The position numbers and the translations under genes were made by a program. Below the pieces are notes generated by a model. It made no database searches. It worked only from the letters and a program-made list of their open reading frames with translations, and was not told the DNA's origin. Of a stretch of DNA of 7,835 bases, positions 1 through 7,697 are shown one piece after another (the first letter of the stretch is position 1; every line of letters begins with the position of its first letter). Source of the DNA: Alphaproteobacteria bacterium (GTDB lineage: Bacteria; Pseudomonadota; Alphaproteobacteria; Rhodobacterales; Rhodobacteraceae); assembly GCA_013151535.1 (NCBI GenBank), contig JAADIC010000229.1:1-7835 (forward strand), in the 5' to 3' direction.

Positions 1-1125
<1,125 letters not shown>

Positions 1126-1145
1126 TTTCGGCCCTGATTATGCGG

Positions 1146-1169
1146 CCCGTCAGGAACGAGCCAGACGGG
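1146..1169 (-). other. Stem-loop in the carB leader
   Basis: CCCGTC (1146-1151) and GACGGG (1164-1169) form a perfect 6-bp GC-rich stem with a 12-nt loop. It lies in the predicted carB 5' leader, ending 20 nt before the ATG. There is no T-run after it, so it does not look like an intrinsic terminator or a classical attenuator. A second weak pairing, GGCC at 1144-1147 with GGCC at 1130-1133 (minus-strand reading), would overlap and compete with it. A role in translation control or RNA stability is possible but only inferred. Confidence 0.3.
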
Positions 1170-1205
1170 GGAAGGGGGATTCTCGTGGATCAGCAAATTG
1201 CGCTG

Positions 1206-1233
1206 GTTATAATCAGTGGGGGCGTGGGTTCAA
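1206..1233 (-). promoter_or_regulatory. Candidate sigma70-type promoter of carB
   Basis: Reading the minus strand, TTGAAC (1228-1233, 4 of 6 matches to the -35 consensus) is separated by 16 bp from TATAAC (1206-1211, 5 of 6 matches to the -10 consensus). Transcription would start near 1199 and leave a leader of about 75 nt before the carB ATG. It lies just past the stop codon of the upstream MBL gene, so carB can be expressed independently of it. This is motif matching only. Alphaproteobacterial -10 boxes are often less conserved, so a box this close to consensus is encouraging. Confidence 0.5.
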
Positions 1234-1236
1234 GGG

Positions 1237-1254
1237 GGGAATGCCGCTATTCCC
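1237..1254. other. Short hairpin over the MBL gene stop codon
   Basis: GGGAAT (1237-1242) and ATTCCC (1249-1254) form a 6-bp stem with a 6-nt loop that includes the TAG stop. There is no T-tract on the minus strand after it, so it is at best a weak or Rho-assisted 3' end element. No better terminator is visible between the MBL gene and carB. Confidence 0.2.
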
Positions 1255-2155
1255 ATTCCATCGCCTCAAACACCGCCTGCGCGTTGCGCCCGGCCAGTTG
1301 ATTGAAGTTTTGCAAGTAAGCGAAATCGCTTTGATCGACCTTGACCGCGCCGATGATATCGCCGCCCGCCTCAATATGGGCGGCCATCTGTTGGCGCAGA
1401 TTGACGAGGTAATCATAGGTGTCGGCAAAAGCGGTAAACAGATCGGTCGGGTTGCCGTGGCCGGGGATCAGGTGCTCGGGTTCCAGCGCTGCGATGGCGT
1501 CGAAACTTTGCAGCCAGGTGACGGTATTGGAGACCGATGAAACCGTGAGAAGACGCTCGGTATAAACGATGTCGCCGGTGAAGACCGCACTTTCTGAGGG
1601 CACCCACAGGAAGGCGTCGCCGGGTGTGTGGGCCGCTCCGATATGGCTAAGGGTCATCGTGGTGTCGCCAAGGGTCAGGGTCATGGTTTTGGCGAAGGTT
1701 TCGGTGGCGGTCATGGCCTCGGTTCCGGTTAGGCCAAATTCACCCACAAGCGCGATGAGGCCGGTGAATTGCAGGCTTTCGCGATCAAGCTGATCGGCCA
1801 CGGCGGCGTCAGATGCGATGATGCGCGCACCGCGCTCGATCCAGTAGGAATTGCCGATCCAGCGGTGATCCTGCCCGCCGGAATTGATGACGATGCGCAC
1901 AGGCTGATCGCTGAATTTTCTAATTGTGCGGTCGATCTGGGCCGCCCCATGATAGGTGCCACCGGGATCGACCAGCACCAGACCGTCGCTGGTGATGACC
2001 ACGCCAAAGGTGGCGTTGTTGGCCAGATTGCCGGGGCCGCGATTACCGAGCGGGCCGACGATGGCATAGATATTGTCGGTGACTTTCACGGGTTTTAGTT
2101 GCGCAAATGCGGGCTGGCTGATGAGGACCAGCAGGGTCGTGAGGATACGGATCAT
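1247..2155 (-). CDS. Secreted metallo-beta-lactamase-fold protein with a degenerate metal site
   Basis: A 302-residue protein of the MBL hydrolase superfamily; its substrate cannot be named. Residues 1-18 form a clear Sec signal peptide (hydrophobic LLVLIS core, cleavage after AFA), so it should be periplasmic or secreted. The usual H-x-H-x-D-H metal motif reads G93-G-Q95-D96-H97 in the segment NSGGQDHRWIGN, so the first two histidines are missing. The other ligands are present: H176 and D180 in HTPGD, D195 in FTGD and H233 in PGHG. The Zn2-type site (D96, H97, H233) therefore looks complete, while the Zn1-type site keeps only H176. Overall layout resembles periplasmic SoxH-like or quinoprotein-relay MBL proteins, a loose resemblance only. 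The start is supported by the signal peptide at the extreme N-terminus and by GAAAGG at 2165-2170, 9 nt upstream. It could be an enzyme using one metal, or a non-catalytic family member. Confidence 0.88.
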   Translation of the reverse strand: MIRILTTLLVLISQPAFAQLKPVKVTDNIYAIVGPLGNRGPGNLANNATFGVVITSDGLVLVDPGGTYHGAAQIDRTIRKFSDQPVRIVINSGGQDHRWIGNSYWIERGARIIASDAAVADQLDRESLQFTGLIALVGEFGLTGTEAMTATETFAKTMTLTLGDTTMTLSHIGAAHTPGDAFLWVPSESAVFTGDIVYTERLLTVSSVSNTVTWLQSFDAIAALEPEHLIPGHGNPTDLFTAFADTYDYLVNLRQQMAAHIEAGGDIIGAVKVDQSDFAYLQNFNQLAGRNAQAVFEAMEWE

Positions 2156-2171
2156 GGTGGCGGGCCTTTCG

Positions 2172-2206
2172 CACTGTCAGTGGTGCAGGATAGGAAAACG
2201 GAAAAC
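2172..2206. repeat. Small palindrome and tandem heptamer upstream of the MBL gene
   Basis: The 11-bp perfect palindrome CACTGTCAGTG lies at 2172-2182, directly followed on the upstream side of the MBL gene by two tandem copies of GGAAAAC at 2193-2206. Between them, read on the minus strand, is TATCCT, a possible but poor -10 box with no convincing -35. The position, 17-51 bp upstream of the MBL start, suits an operator and promoter, but both elements are short enough to arise by chance. Confidence 0.25.
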
Positions 2207-2268
2207 GCAGGGGAAGTGGGTAACGGGTCGCAGCCCGCCGTCAGGGCCTGCCGTTGTTATTTTCGGGT

Positions 2269-2281
2269 CGGCTTTGAGCCG
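2269..2281. other. Short hairpin downstream of the crotonase gene
   Basis: CGGCT (2269-2273) and AGCCG (2277-2281) form a tight 5-bp stem with a 3-nt loop, 47 bp beyond the crotonase stop. A second bulged stem pairs GCAGCCC at 2230-2236 with 2244-2251. Neither is followed by a T-run on the minus strand, so termination between the crotonase and MBL genes is uncertain. The rest of the 172-bp gap holds only the small repeats described at 2172-2206. Confidence 0.2.
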
Positions 2282-2327
2282 CTATTTGGCTGGGTCGGGT
2301 GGAAATTGAACAGGACGCGCGCCCCTC

Positions 2328-3125
2328 CTATTTGAAATTCGGGGCGCGTTTCTGCACATTCGCCATCACCGCCTCGACCTGATTGGGGCTGGCGATAATC
2401 TCGGCCTGCAATTCGGCCTCAAGGCGCATGCCGTCACCATAGGGCGCGCACCACGCCTCTTCCACCAGCCGCTTGGCATCGCGCAGAACCTCGGGCGAAC
2501 GTGTCGCCAGATCGGCGGCAAAAGCCCGCGCTGCTGCCAGCGGATCATCGGCCAGCCTTGTGACCAGCCCCATGGCAAGGGCCTCATCCGCGCCGAGAAT
2601 ACGCGCGGTCATCATCAGCTCCTTGGCCTGATCGGCGCGCACAAGTTTTGGCAGGTTTTGCGTCAGCCCCATATCCGGGATCAGCCCCCATTTGCTTTCC
2701 ATGATCGAGAACCGCAGATCGGGGCCGGCAATGCGAAAATCCGCCGCCAGCGCCAGTTGCGCCCCACCACCAAACGTGGCCCCTTGCAGGGCGGCGATCA
2801 CCGGCACGCCCAGTTCCTGCCAGACGAAACAGGGTTTCTGGAACATATTGGCCAGATCGCCCTTGGGCGGGTTCAGCATCTGCACCCGAATATCCGCAAT
2901 GTTGGCGATCAGCTCGCCGAACACATTGGTGTCGATACCGGCGCAGAAACTGTCGCCCTGACCGTACAGCACCACGGCGCGTAGCCCTTTCACGGTTTGC
3001 AGGCTTTCACCGGCCTCGCGGATGGCCGTGAACATTTTCATGTCCAGCGCGTTCATCTTGTCGGGCCGTGCCAGCGCCACTTCGGCAATATTGTCGGTGA
3101 TGGTGATTTCAACGCGTTTTGACAT
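2328..3125 (-). CDS. Crotonase/enoyl-CoA hydratase family protein
   Basis: A complete 265-residue crotonase-fold enzyme, the usual length, acting on an acyl-CoA in the cytoplasm. The CoA/oxyanion-hole elements are visible: CAGID at 61-65 and the GGG run at 119-121 followed by a crotonase helix (QLALAADFRIA, 123-133). Classical hydratases use two glutamates. Here the first position is Q123 (GGGAQL) and the second is E143 (MES). D151 in IPDMG matches the position of the second acidic residue of dienoyl-CoA isomerases. I recall a bacterial crotonase subgroup with this GGG-x-Q and IPDMG pattern, so this is probably a family trait, not decay. The exact reaction (hydratase, isomerase or other) cannot be assigned. 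The start is supported by GAGGAG at 3133-3138 with a 7-nt spacer. It is divergent from the asmA-like gene. A weak promoter pair (3155-3160 and 3176-3181) is possible. Confidence 0.93.
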   Translation of the reverse strand: MSKRVEITITDNIAEVALARPDKMNALDMKMFTAIREAGESLQTVKGLRAVVLYGQGDSFCAGIDTNVFGELIANIADIRVQMLNPPKGDLANMFQKPCFVWQELGVPVIAALQGATFGGGAQLALAADFRIAGPDLRFSIMESKWGLIPDMGLTQNLPKLVRADQAKELMMTARILGADEALAMGLVTRLADDPLAAARAFAADLATRSPEVLRDAKRLVEEAWCAPYGDGMRLEAELQAEIIASPNQVEAVMANVQKRAPNFK

Positions 3126-3202
3126 GGGCTGGCTCCTCTGGTGGCTGTCGCCAGATTGTCCTGCCTTGGGCGTGCGTGCAAGTCTGGCGTCGCGTCAGTT
3201 TG

Positions 3203-3220
3203 TTGCGTAAGCTGTAGCAA
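3203..3220. promoter_or_regulatory. Imperfect palindrome in the divergent intergenic region (possible operator)
   Basis: TTGC-N3-AGCT-N3-GCAA is an 18-bp two-fold symmetric site, 12 of 18 positions symmetric, in the 119-bp gap between the divergent crotonase and asmA-like genes. It ends 24 bp before the asmA-like start, just upstream of its ribosome binding site. The symmetry and location suit a dimeric repressor, but no regulator gene is adjacent and no second copy was noticed in the window. Confidence 0.3.
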
Positions 3221-3244
3221 AAGAGCGAGCAAAGGGGTGCATCC

Positions 3245-5170
3245 ATGCGCTGGATAGTCAGGTTGATCGGGGCGGTTGTGGTGTTGGTGCTGCTGGCTGT
3301 CGGGGTGGTATCGCTGATCCCGGCGGAAAAAATCGCCGCCCTTGCCGCGCGTGAGATTTCCGCCAGCACCGGGCGCGAAGTGGCCTTCAGCGGCAAGATC
3401 AAGCCGGTGTTTTATCCGGTTCTCGGTATCAAAACCGAAGATTTCAGTATTGGCAACGCCGATTGGAGCGATGGCACCCCGATGCTGGTTGCAGACAGCC
3501 TGCTGGTCGGGGTCGAGCTGATACCGTTGTTTTCCGGTCAGGTCAGGATCAGGGAATTCCGGCTTGAGGGCGCTGTGATCCGGCTGGAAAGGGCGGCGGA
3601 CGGTCAGGTGAATTGGGCGCTTGGGCAACAGGGTGCGGCTGATGCAGCGCCGTCTGAAGGTAGCGGTCTGCCGCAAATCTCGCTCAAGGACGGGCGGATT
3701 GTGGATGGCAGCGTGAGTTATTTCGATCGCCAATCGGGCACAACGCTTTCGCTTGATGCGATCAATCTGGCGGTGGCTTTGCCGGATTTCGCGGGCAAGG
3801 CCCGCGCGAAAGGTGATGCGCGCTATAACGGGCAAAAGTTGGGCTTTGACCTTGATCTGAACAGCCTCTCGGCCCTGTTGGATGGTAAGCTGGCGGATGT
3901 AAACCTGGCCCTGTCGGGGGATTTTGGCACGATGTCTTATAAGGGGCGCGCCGGGCTTGATCCGGTGGTGGCCGAGGGCGCGGTTGAGGCCAAAATCACC
4001 GATCTGGCCGCATTGGGGGCGCTGGCTGGTCAGGAGGATGCGCTGGCGGGGCTGGCGAAATCCGCTGCTCTGTCGGGTAAGCTGACCTATAGCGAGGCGG
4101 GTGATTTGTTCCTGCGCGGTGCTGAAATCACGCTCGATGAAAACCGGCTCACCGGCGATATTGATCTGGCGATGCAGGAGCCGCCCATGCTGACGGCGAA
4201 ACTGGTGGCGGGGGAGCTCGATTTTTCGAGCTTTGCCGGCGGCTCGGGATCCAACGCCAGCAGCACCGAAACGGGTTGGTCAACGACAGAAATCGACCTC
4301 ACCGCCCTGCATGCGCTTGACGCGGATATCGGTTTTGCGGCGGCGTCGATCAATCTTGGCATGGCGCGCCTTGGTGAGACCCGCCTGCGTGCAACACTTG
4401 ATCGCGGGCGTCTGGTGATCGGCCTCAAGAAGGTCGCGGCCTATCAGGGCAGCGTCTCGGGCGAATTTGTGGTTAACGCGCGCGGCGGGTTGTCCATGGG
4501 CGGCAATCTGGCCCTTAAGGGCGTGCAATTGCAACCGCTGCTGCGCGAAATGGCGGATTATGACCGGCTGATCGCCGGGGCCTCGGGGCAGGTGAAATTT
4601 CTGACCTCGGGCAATTCGGTGGATGCGATGATGAACCGCTTGTCCGGTTCTGGCCGCATTGATATCGGCGCGGGCGAGATTATCGGCCTTGATCTGCTGG
4701 GCATGCTGCGCAATCTGGATGCCTCTTATCGGGGTGCGGATAACAAGACGATTTTCTCGGCCATCACTGGCAGCTTCACGATCAAGGACGGGGTTCTGGC
4801 CAATGACGATCTGAAATTCGCCTCGGGGCTGGTGGATGCCACAGGGGCCGGGCAGGTTGATATCGGCGCGCAAAAACTCACCTACCGCGTTGTTCCCGTG
4901 GCGTTTTCTGGTAAGGACGTGGCCTCGGCCGGGGGGCTGAGCGTGCCTGTTCTGATCTCGGGGCCGTGGTCAGATTTGAGTTTCAGGCCCGATCTGCAAG
5001 GGTTGTTTGACGGCGAACTGGCCAAGCAACGCGAGGCGCTGGAGGCGCGGGCGAAAGAGAATGTGCAGAAGATCAAGGCCGAGACCGAGCAGCGCCTGCG
5101 CGACGAGGCCGACAAGGCGATCAAGAAATCGCTGGAGGACGCGTTGAAGAAATCGCTGGGCTTGCCCTAG
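3245..5170 (+). CDS. AsmA-family protein, inner-membrane anchored
   Basis: A 641-residue member of the AsmA family, the bridge-like envelope proteins linked to outer-membrane biogenesis and lipid transport between membranes. Residues 5-23 form one hydrophobic helix after a short basic start (MRWIVR), giving an N-in anchor with the rest in the periplasm. The N-terminal AsmA domain follows, with typical family text such as REVAFSGKIKP (44-54) and the stretch to about 180. The C-terminal AsmA-like domain spans about 440-585, with GSGRIDIGAGEI (468-479), GSFTIKDGVL (509-518) and VPVLISGPW (567-575). Residues 590-638 form a highly charged Lys/Glu/Ala amphipathic, probably coiled-coil tail. Start choice: AAAGGGG at 3231-3237 with a 7-nt spacer. 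Its neighbour 80 bp downstream is a hydrolase on the same strand. The family call is firm; the specific lipid or partner is unknown. Confidence 0.93.
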   Translation: MRWIVRLIGAVVVLVLLAVGVVSLIPAEKIAALAAREISASTGREVAFSGKIKPVFYPVLGIKTEDFSIGNADWSDGTPMLVADSLLVGVELIPLFSGQVRIREFRLEGAVIRLERAADGQVNWALGQQGAADAAPSEGSGLPQISLKDGRIVDGSVSYFDRQSGTTLSLDAINLAVALPDFAGKARAKGDARYNGQKLGFDLDLNSLSALLDGKLADVNLALSGDFGTMSYKGRAGLDPVVAEGAVEAKITDLAALGALAGQEDALAGLAKSAALSGKLTYSEAGDLFLRGAEITLDENRLTGDIDLAMQEPPMLTAKLVAGELDFSSFAGGSGSNASSTETGWSTTEIDLTALHALDADIGFAAASINLGMARLGETRLRATLDRGRLVIGLKKVAAYQGSVSGEFVVNARGGLSMGGNLALKGVQLQPLLREMADYDRLIAGASGQVKFLTSGNSVDAMMNRLSGSGRIDIGAGEIIGLDLLGMLRNLDASYRGADNKTIFSAITGSFTIKDGVLANDDLKFASGLVDATGAGQVDIGAQKLTYRVVPVAFSGKDVASAGGLSVPVLISGPWSDLSFRPDLQGLFDGELAKQREALEARAKENVQKIKAETEQRLRDEADKAIKKSLEDALKKSLGLP

Positions 5171-5173
5171 AGC

Positions 5174-5195
5174 CGGGTCCATAATATCTGACCCG
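5174..5195. other. Hairpin between the asmA-like and hydrolase genes
   Basis: CGGGTC (5174-5179) and GACCCG (5190-5195) form a perfect 6-bp stem with an AT-rich 10-nt loop, starting 4 bp after the asmA-like stop codon. The lack of a following T-run argues against an efficient intrinsic terminator, so read-through into the hydrolase gene is plausible. It may instead protect the 3' end of the message. Confidence 0.3.
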
Positions 5196-5250
5196 CTCAG
5201 TTGCAGGCTGCGCGGGACAGGATCGTTTCACAAAACCGCCAAGGATCCCC

Positions 5251-6207
5251 ATGCCGAAAAACCCGTTCGATCCCGCCGCAATCACCCCCGAAACCGCCAA
5301 GTTTGTGGCCGAGCTTGAGGCGCAACTGGCCGAGATGCCCGCCACCCACGAGGTGCCGGTCGATATCCTGCGCGCCGCCCGCGACGAGGGGATCGGCGCG
5401 TTCCCGTTTCATCCGCCGCTTGATGAAGCCGAGGAGATCACCTTTCCCCCCGCCAAGGGTGGCCCCGGCCGTGTGCGGGTGCTGCGCCCAAAGGGCAAGC
5501 CGACGGGGGTTTTTCTGCATATCCACGGTGGCGGCTGGACGCTGGGGCGGCCCTGGCATCAGGATCACCGGCTGAAAAATATCGTCAAGCAAACGGGTTG
5601 CGCGACCGTGTCGATCGAGTACCGGCTCGCCCCCGAAAACCCGTGGCCCGCTTGCGTTGAAGATTGCGCCACCGCCGCGCGTTGGCTGCTGGCCGAGATC
5701 AAGGACCTGTTCCAGACCGACCGCATCGTGATCGGCGGCGAAAGTGCGGGCGCCCATCTGGCGGCGACCACTTTGCTGAGCATGGCGCGCGAAAACCGGC
5801 TTGATCGGTTCCACGGCGCGCTGATGACCTACGGCGCTTACGACATGGCGATGACCCCCTCGACCGCCAATTGGGGCGCGCGCAAGCTGATCCTGTCAAC
5901 CCCGACCGTGGCGTGGTTTTCCGGCAATCTGGCGATCCCGGCGGGCAAAATGCGCGACCCGTTGGTTTCGCCGCTTTATGGCGATCTTGCCGGTATGCCG
6001 CCCGCCCTGTTTCAATGCGGCACTTATGATCCGCTGCTGGACGACACCGCCTTCATGTCTGCGCGCTGGGCCGCCGCAGGCAGCGCGGCCCAAGTGATCT
6101 GGTACCCCGGCGGCGTGCATGCGTTTGATTATTTCGACACAGCACTGGCGGCCAAGGCCCACAGCGACGGGATCAGGTTTTTGCGGCGGGTCTTTGCGGG
6201 CAATTGA
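5251..6207 (+). CDS. Alpha/beta hydrolase, HSL-type esterase/lipase family
   Basis: A 318-residue alpha/beta hydrolase of the hormone-sensitive-lipase-like group (alpha/beta hydrolase fold-3), which usually cleaves short-chain carboxyl esters. The oxyanion-hole motif HGGGW is at 92-96, the nucleophile elbow GESAG at 163-167 (Ser165), the catalytic acid is probably D260 in the YDPLLDD segment, and the catalytic His is H290 in GGVHAF, so the triad is complete. The usual elbow in this family is GDSAG; Glu in place of Asp is a common variant. No signal peptide or membrane segment is seen, so it should be cytoplasmic. The N-terminal 60 residues form a helical cap as expected. The start is supported by AAGGA at 5241-5245, 5 nt upstream. 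It follows the asmA-like gene by 80 bp and may be co-transcribed, and is convergent with metY. The natural substrate is unknown. Confidence 0.93.
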   Translation: MPKNPFDPAAITPETAKFVAELEAQLAEMPATHEVPVDILRAARDEGIGAFPFHPPLDEAEEITFPPAKGGPGRVRVLRPKGKPTGVFLHIHGGGWTLGRPWHQDHRLKNIVKQTGCATVSIEYRLAPENPWPACVEDCATAARWLLAEIKDLFQTDRIVIGGESAGAHLAATTLLSMARENRLDRFHGALMTYGAYDMAMTPSTANWGARKLILSTPTVAWFSGNLAIPAGKMRDPLVSPLYGDLAGMPPALFQCGTYDPLLDDTAFMSARWAAAGSAAQVIWYPGGVHAFDYFDTALAAKAHSDGIRFLRRVFAGN

Positions 6208-6248
6208 CATTGCGCCGGATGCCGGAACGCCGCCGCCCAACCCAAACC

Positions 6249-7556
6249 TTACTGCCCGGTGGCCTTGAGCAACGCCTGATCCAGATCGCGGATCAGATCG
6301 TCGGCATCCTCGATCCCGATCGAGAACCGCAGCACGTTTGGCCCGGCCCCGGCTGCGATTTGCTGCTCCGTCGTCAACTGCCGGTGGGTGGTGGAGGCCG
6401 AGTGGATCACCAGGGATCGCGCATCGCCCAGATTGGCCACATGGCTGAAAATCTCAAGCCCGTTGACCATCTTCACGCAAGCCTCATAGCCGCCCTTGAT
6501 CGCAATCGTGAACAAAGCGCCAGCGCCTTTCGGGCAAATCCGCGCCACGCGCGCGTAATAGGGCGAGGATTTGAGGCCAGCATAAGTGACTTCCTCGACC
6601 CGCGGATCGTTTTCCAGCCATTGCGCCAGCTTTTCGGCGTTCTCAACATGACGCTCCATGCGCAGGCTTAGGGTTTCGGTGCCCATCAAGGTGTAATGCG
6701 CCGCCTGCGGGTTCATGGTCATGCCGAGATCACGCAACCCGATGGCGATGCCGTGAAAGGTAAAGGCCAGATTGCCGAAAGTTTCGTGGAATTTCAGGCC
6801 GTGATAGGCGGGTTCAGGCGCGGAAAGCGACGGGAACCTATCGCTGGCGGACCAGTCGAAATTACCGCTGTCAACCACGCAGCCGCCCATCACGGTACCA
6901 TTGCCGGTTAGGTATTTTGTGGTCGAATGCACCACCAAACTAGCGCCATGTTCAAACGGACGGCAGAGATACGGCGTCGCCGAAGTGTTGTCGACAATCA
7001 GCGGCACACCCACCTGATCGGCCACCCCGGCAATGGCATCCAGATCGGTGATATAGCCGCCGGGATTGGCAATGCTTTCGCAAAAAACCGCGCGGGTATT
7101 TTCATCACACGCCGCCGCAACCGCATCGAGATCGTCAAAATCAACGAACCGGGCCTCCCATCCAAACCGCTTGATGGTGTGGCTAAGCTGGGTGACCGAG
7201 CCGCCATAAAGCCGGGTCGAGGCGACCACGTTCAGCCCCGGTCCCATCAGCGGAAACAGCGCCATGATCTGGGCCGCGTGACCGGATGAGCAGCAGACTG
7301 CGCCAACCCCGCCCTCCAGCGTGGCGATACGTTCCTGAAGCACCGCGACCGTCGGGTTTGTCAGGCGTGAATAAATGTAACCAACCTCTTGCAGGTTGAA
7401 CAACGCCGCCGCGTGATCGGCATCGCGAAACACATAGGCGGTGGTCTGGTAGATCGGCGTTTGGCGCGCACCGGTAGCCGGATCAGGCCGCGCACCGGCG
7501 TGAATTTGCAGCGTGTCAAAGCCGTATGTCGGGCCGTTTTCGGTTTCGTCGGACAT
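6249..7556 (-). CDS. metY: O-acetylhomoserine sulfhydrylase (O-acetylhomoserine aminocarboxypropyltransferase)
   Basis: A PLP enzyme of the Cys/Met metabolism family that converts O-acetylhomoserine plus sulfide into homocysteine and acetate, the direct sulfhydrylation route to methionine, in the cytoplasm. The 435-residue length fits MetY (about 430) better than MetZ or cystathionine gamma-synthase (about 400). Visible residues: YSRLTNPT at 62-69 (Y62 and R64 bind the cofactor phosphate of the neighbouring subunit), SSGHAA at 90-95, LYGGS with Y117 stacking on PLP, D189 in VDNT holding the pyridine nitrogen, the Schiff-base K214 in HSTTKYLTGNG, and R410 in LRFSIGIED binding the substrate carboxylate. 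The start is supported by GAGGGG at 7563-7568, 6 nt upstream. The gene lies 141 bp downstream of a CoA-binding protein gene on the same strand and ends 41 bp from the convergent hydrolase. Confidence 0.96.
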   Translation of the reverse strand: MSDETENGPTYGFDTLQIHAGARPDPATGARQTPIYQTTAYVFRDADHAAALFNLQEVGYIYSRLTNPTVAVLQERIATLEGGVGAVCCSSGHAAQIMALFPLMGPGLNVVASTRLYGGSVTQLSHTIKRFGWEARFVDFDDLDAVAAACDENTRAVFCESIANPGGYITDLDAIAGVADQVGVPLIVDNTSATPYLCRPFEHGASLVVHSTTKYLTGNGTVMGGCVVDSGNFDWSASDRFPSLSAPEPAYHGLKFHETFGNLAFTFHGIAIGLRDLGMTMNPQAAHYTLMGTETLSLRMERHVENAEKLAQWLENDPRVEEVTYAGLKSSPYYARVARICPKGAGALFTIAIKGGYEACVKMVNGLEIFSHVANLGDARSLVIHSASTTHRQLTTEQQIAAGAGPNVLRFSIGIEDADDLIRDLDQALLKATGQ

Positions 7557-7589
7557 TTTATTCCCCTCGTTCCGGACTGTTTTGCCGCG

Positions 7590-7618
7590 AGCCTAGGCGA
7601 TTGAAAACCCTGCCACAA
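7590..7618 (-). promoter_or_regulatory. Weak candidate promoter for metY
   Basis: On the minus strand TTGTGG (7613-7618) and TAGGCT (7590-7595) are 17 bp apart, an ideal spacing, but each matches only 3 of 6 consensus bases. It would give a leader of roughly 30 nt before metY. The 141-bp gap from the CoA-binding gene leaves room for an independent promoter. The same gap holds a purine-rich GGAA-repeat tract (7641-7656, plus strand) and a GGTT-CTC-AACC mini-hairpin at 7624-7634. No SAM-II riboswitch signature was found in it. Confidence 0.2.
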
Positions 7619-7697
7619 GGCGCGGTTCTCAACCTTGGTCGGAAAGGAAGGAAGGGTACCACCTGCGTTGGATTTGCGAACGAATGCCCCGCCTGTT

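Noticed and set aside
3155..3181. Promoter for the crotonase gene (TTGCAC and GACAAT on the minus strand)
   Set aside because: Only 3 and 4 of 6 consensus matches, with a short 15-bp spacer; chance occurrence is likely.
3053..3835. 260-codon open frame on the minus strand opposite the asmA-like gene and the crotonase start
   Set aside because: Its translation is rich in His, Gln, Arg and Pro with no recognisable domain, and it lies antisense to two well-supported genes. It is a by-product of GC-rich codon use.
5197..5814. 205-codon open frame antisense to the alpha/beta hydrolase (and 4280-4873 antisense to the asmA-like gene)
   Set aside because: Low-complexity translations, no ribosome binding site, and fully covered by genes with clear motifs on the opposite strand.
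6208..6248. Bidirectional terminator between the convergent hydrolase and metY genes
   Set aside because: Only a 4-bp CCGG-ATG-CCGG stem at 6215-6225 without T-runs on either strand; not enough to call a terminator.
7641..7656. Purine-rich GGAA-repeat tract upstream of metY
   Set aside because: Three loose copies of a 4-base unit in a short tract; too simple and short to assign a function.
7557..7697. Possible SAM riboswitch upstream of metY
   Set aside because: SAM-II elements precede met genes in alphaproteobacteria, but the conserved pseudoknot sequences (such as the UUUAA and CUAAA...AGGG segments) are absent from this 141-bp region.
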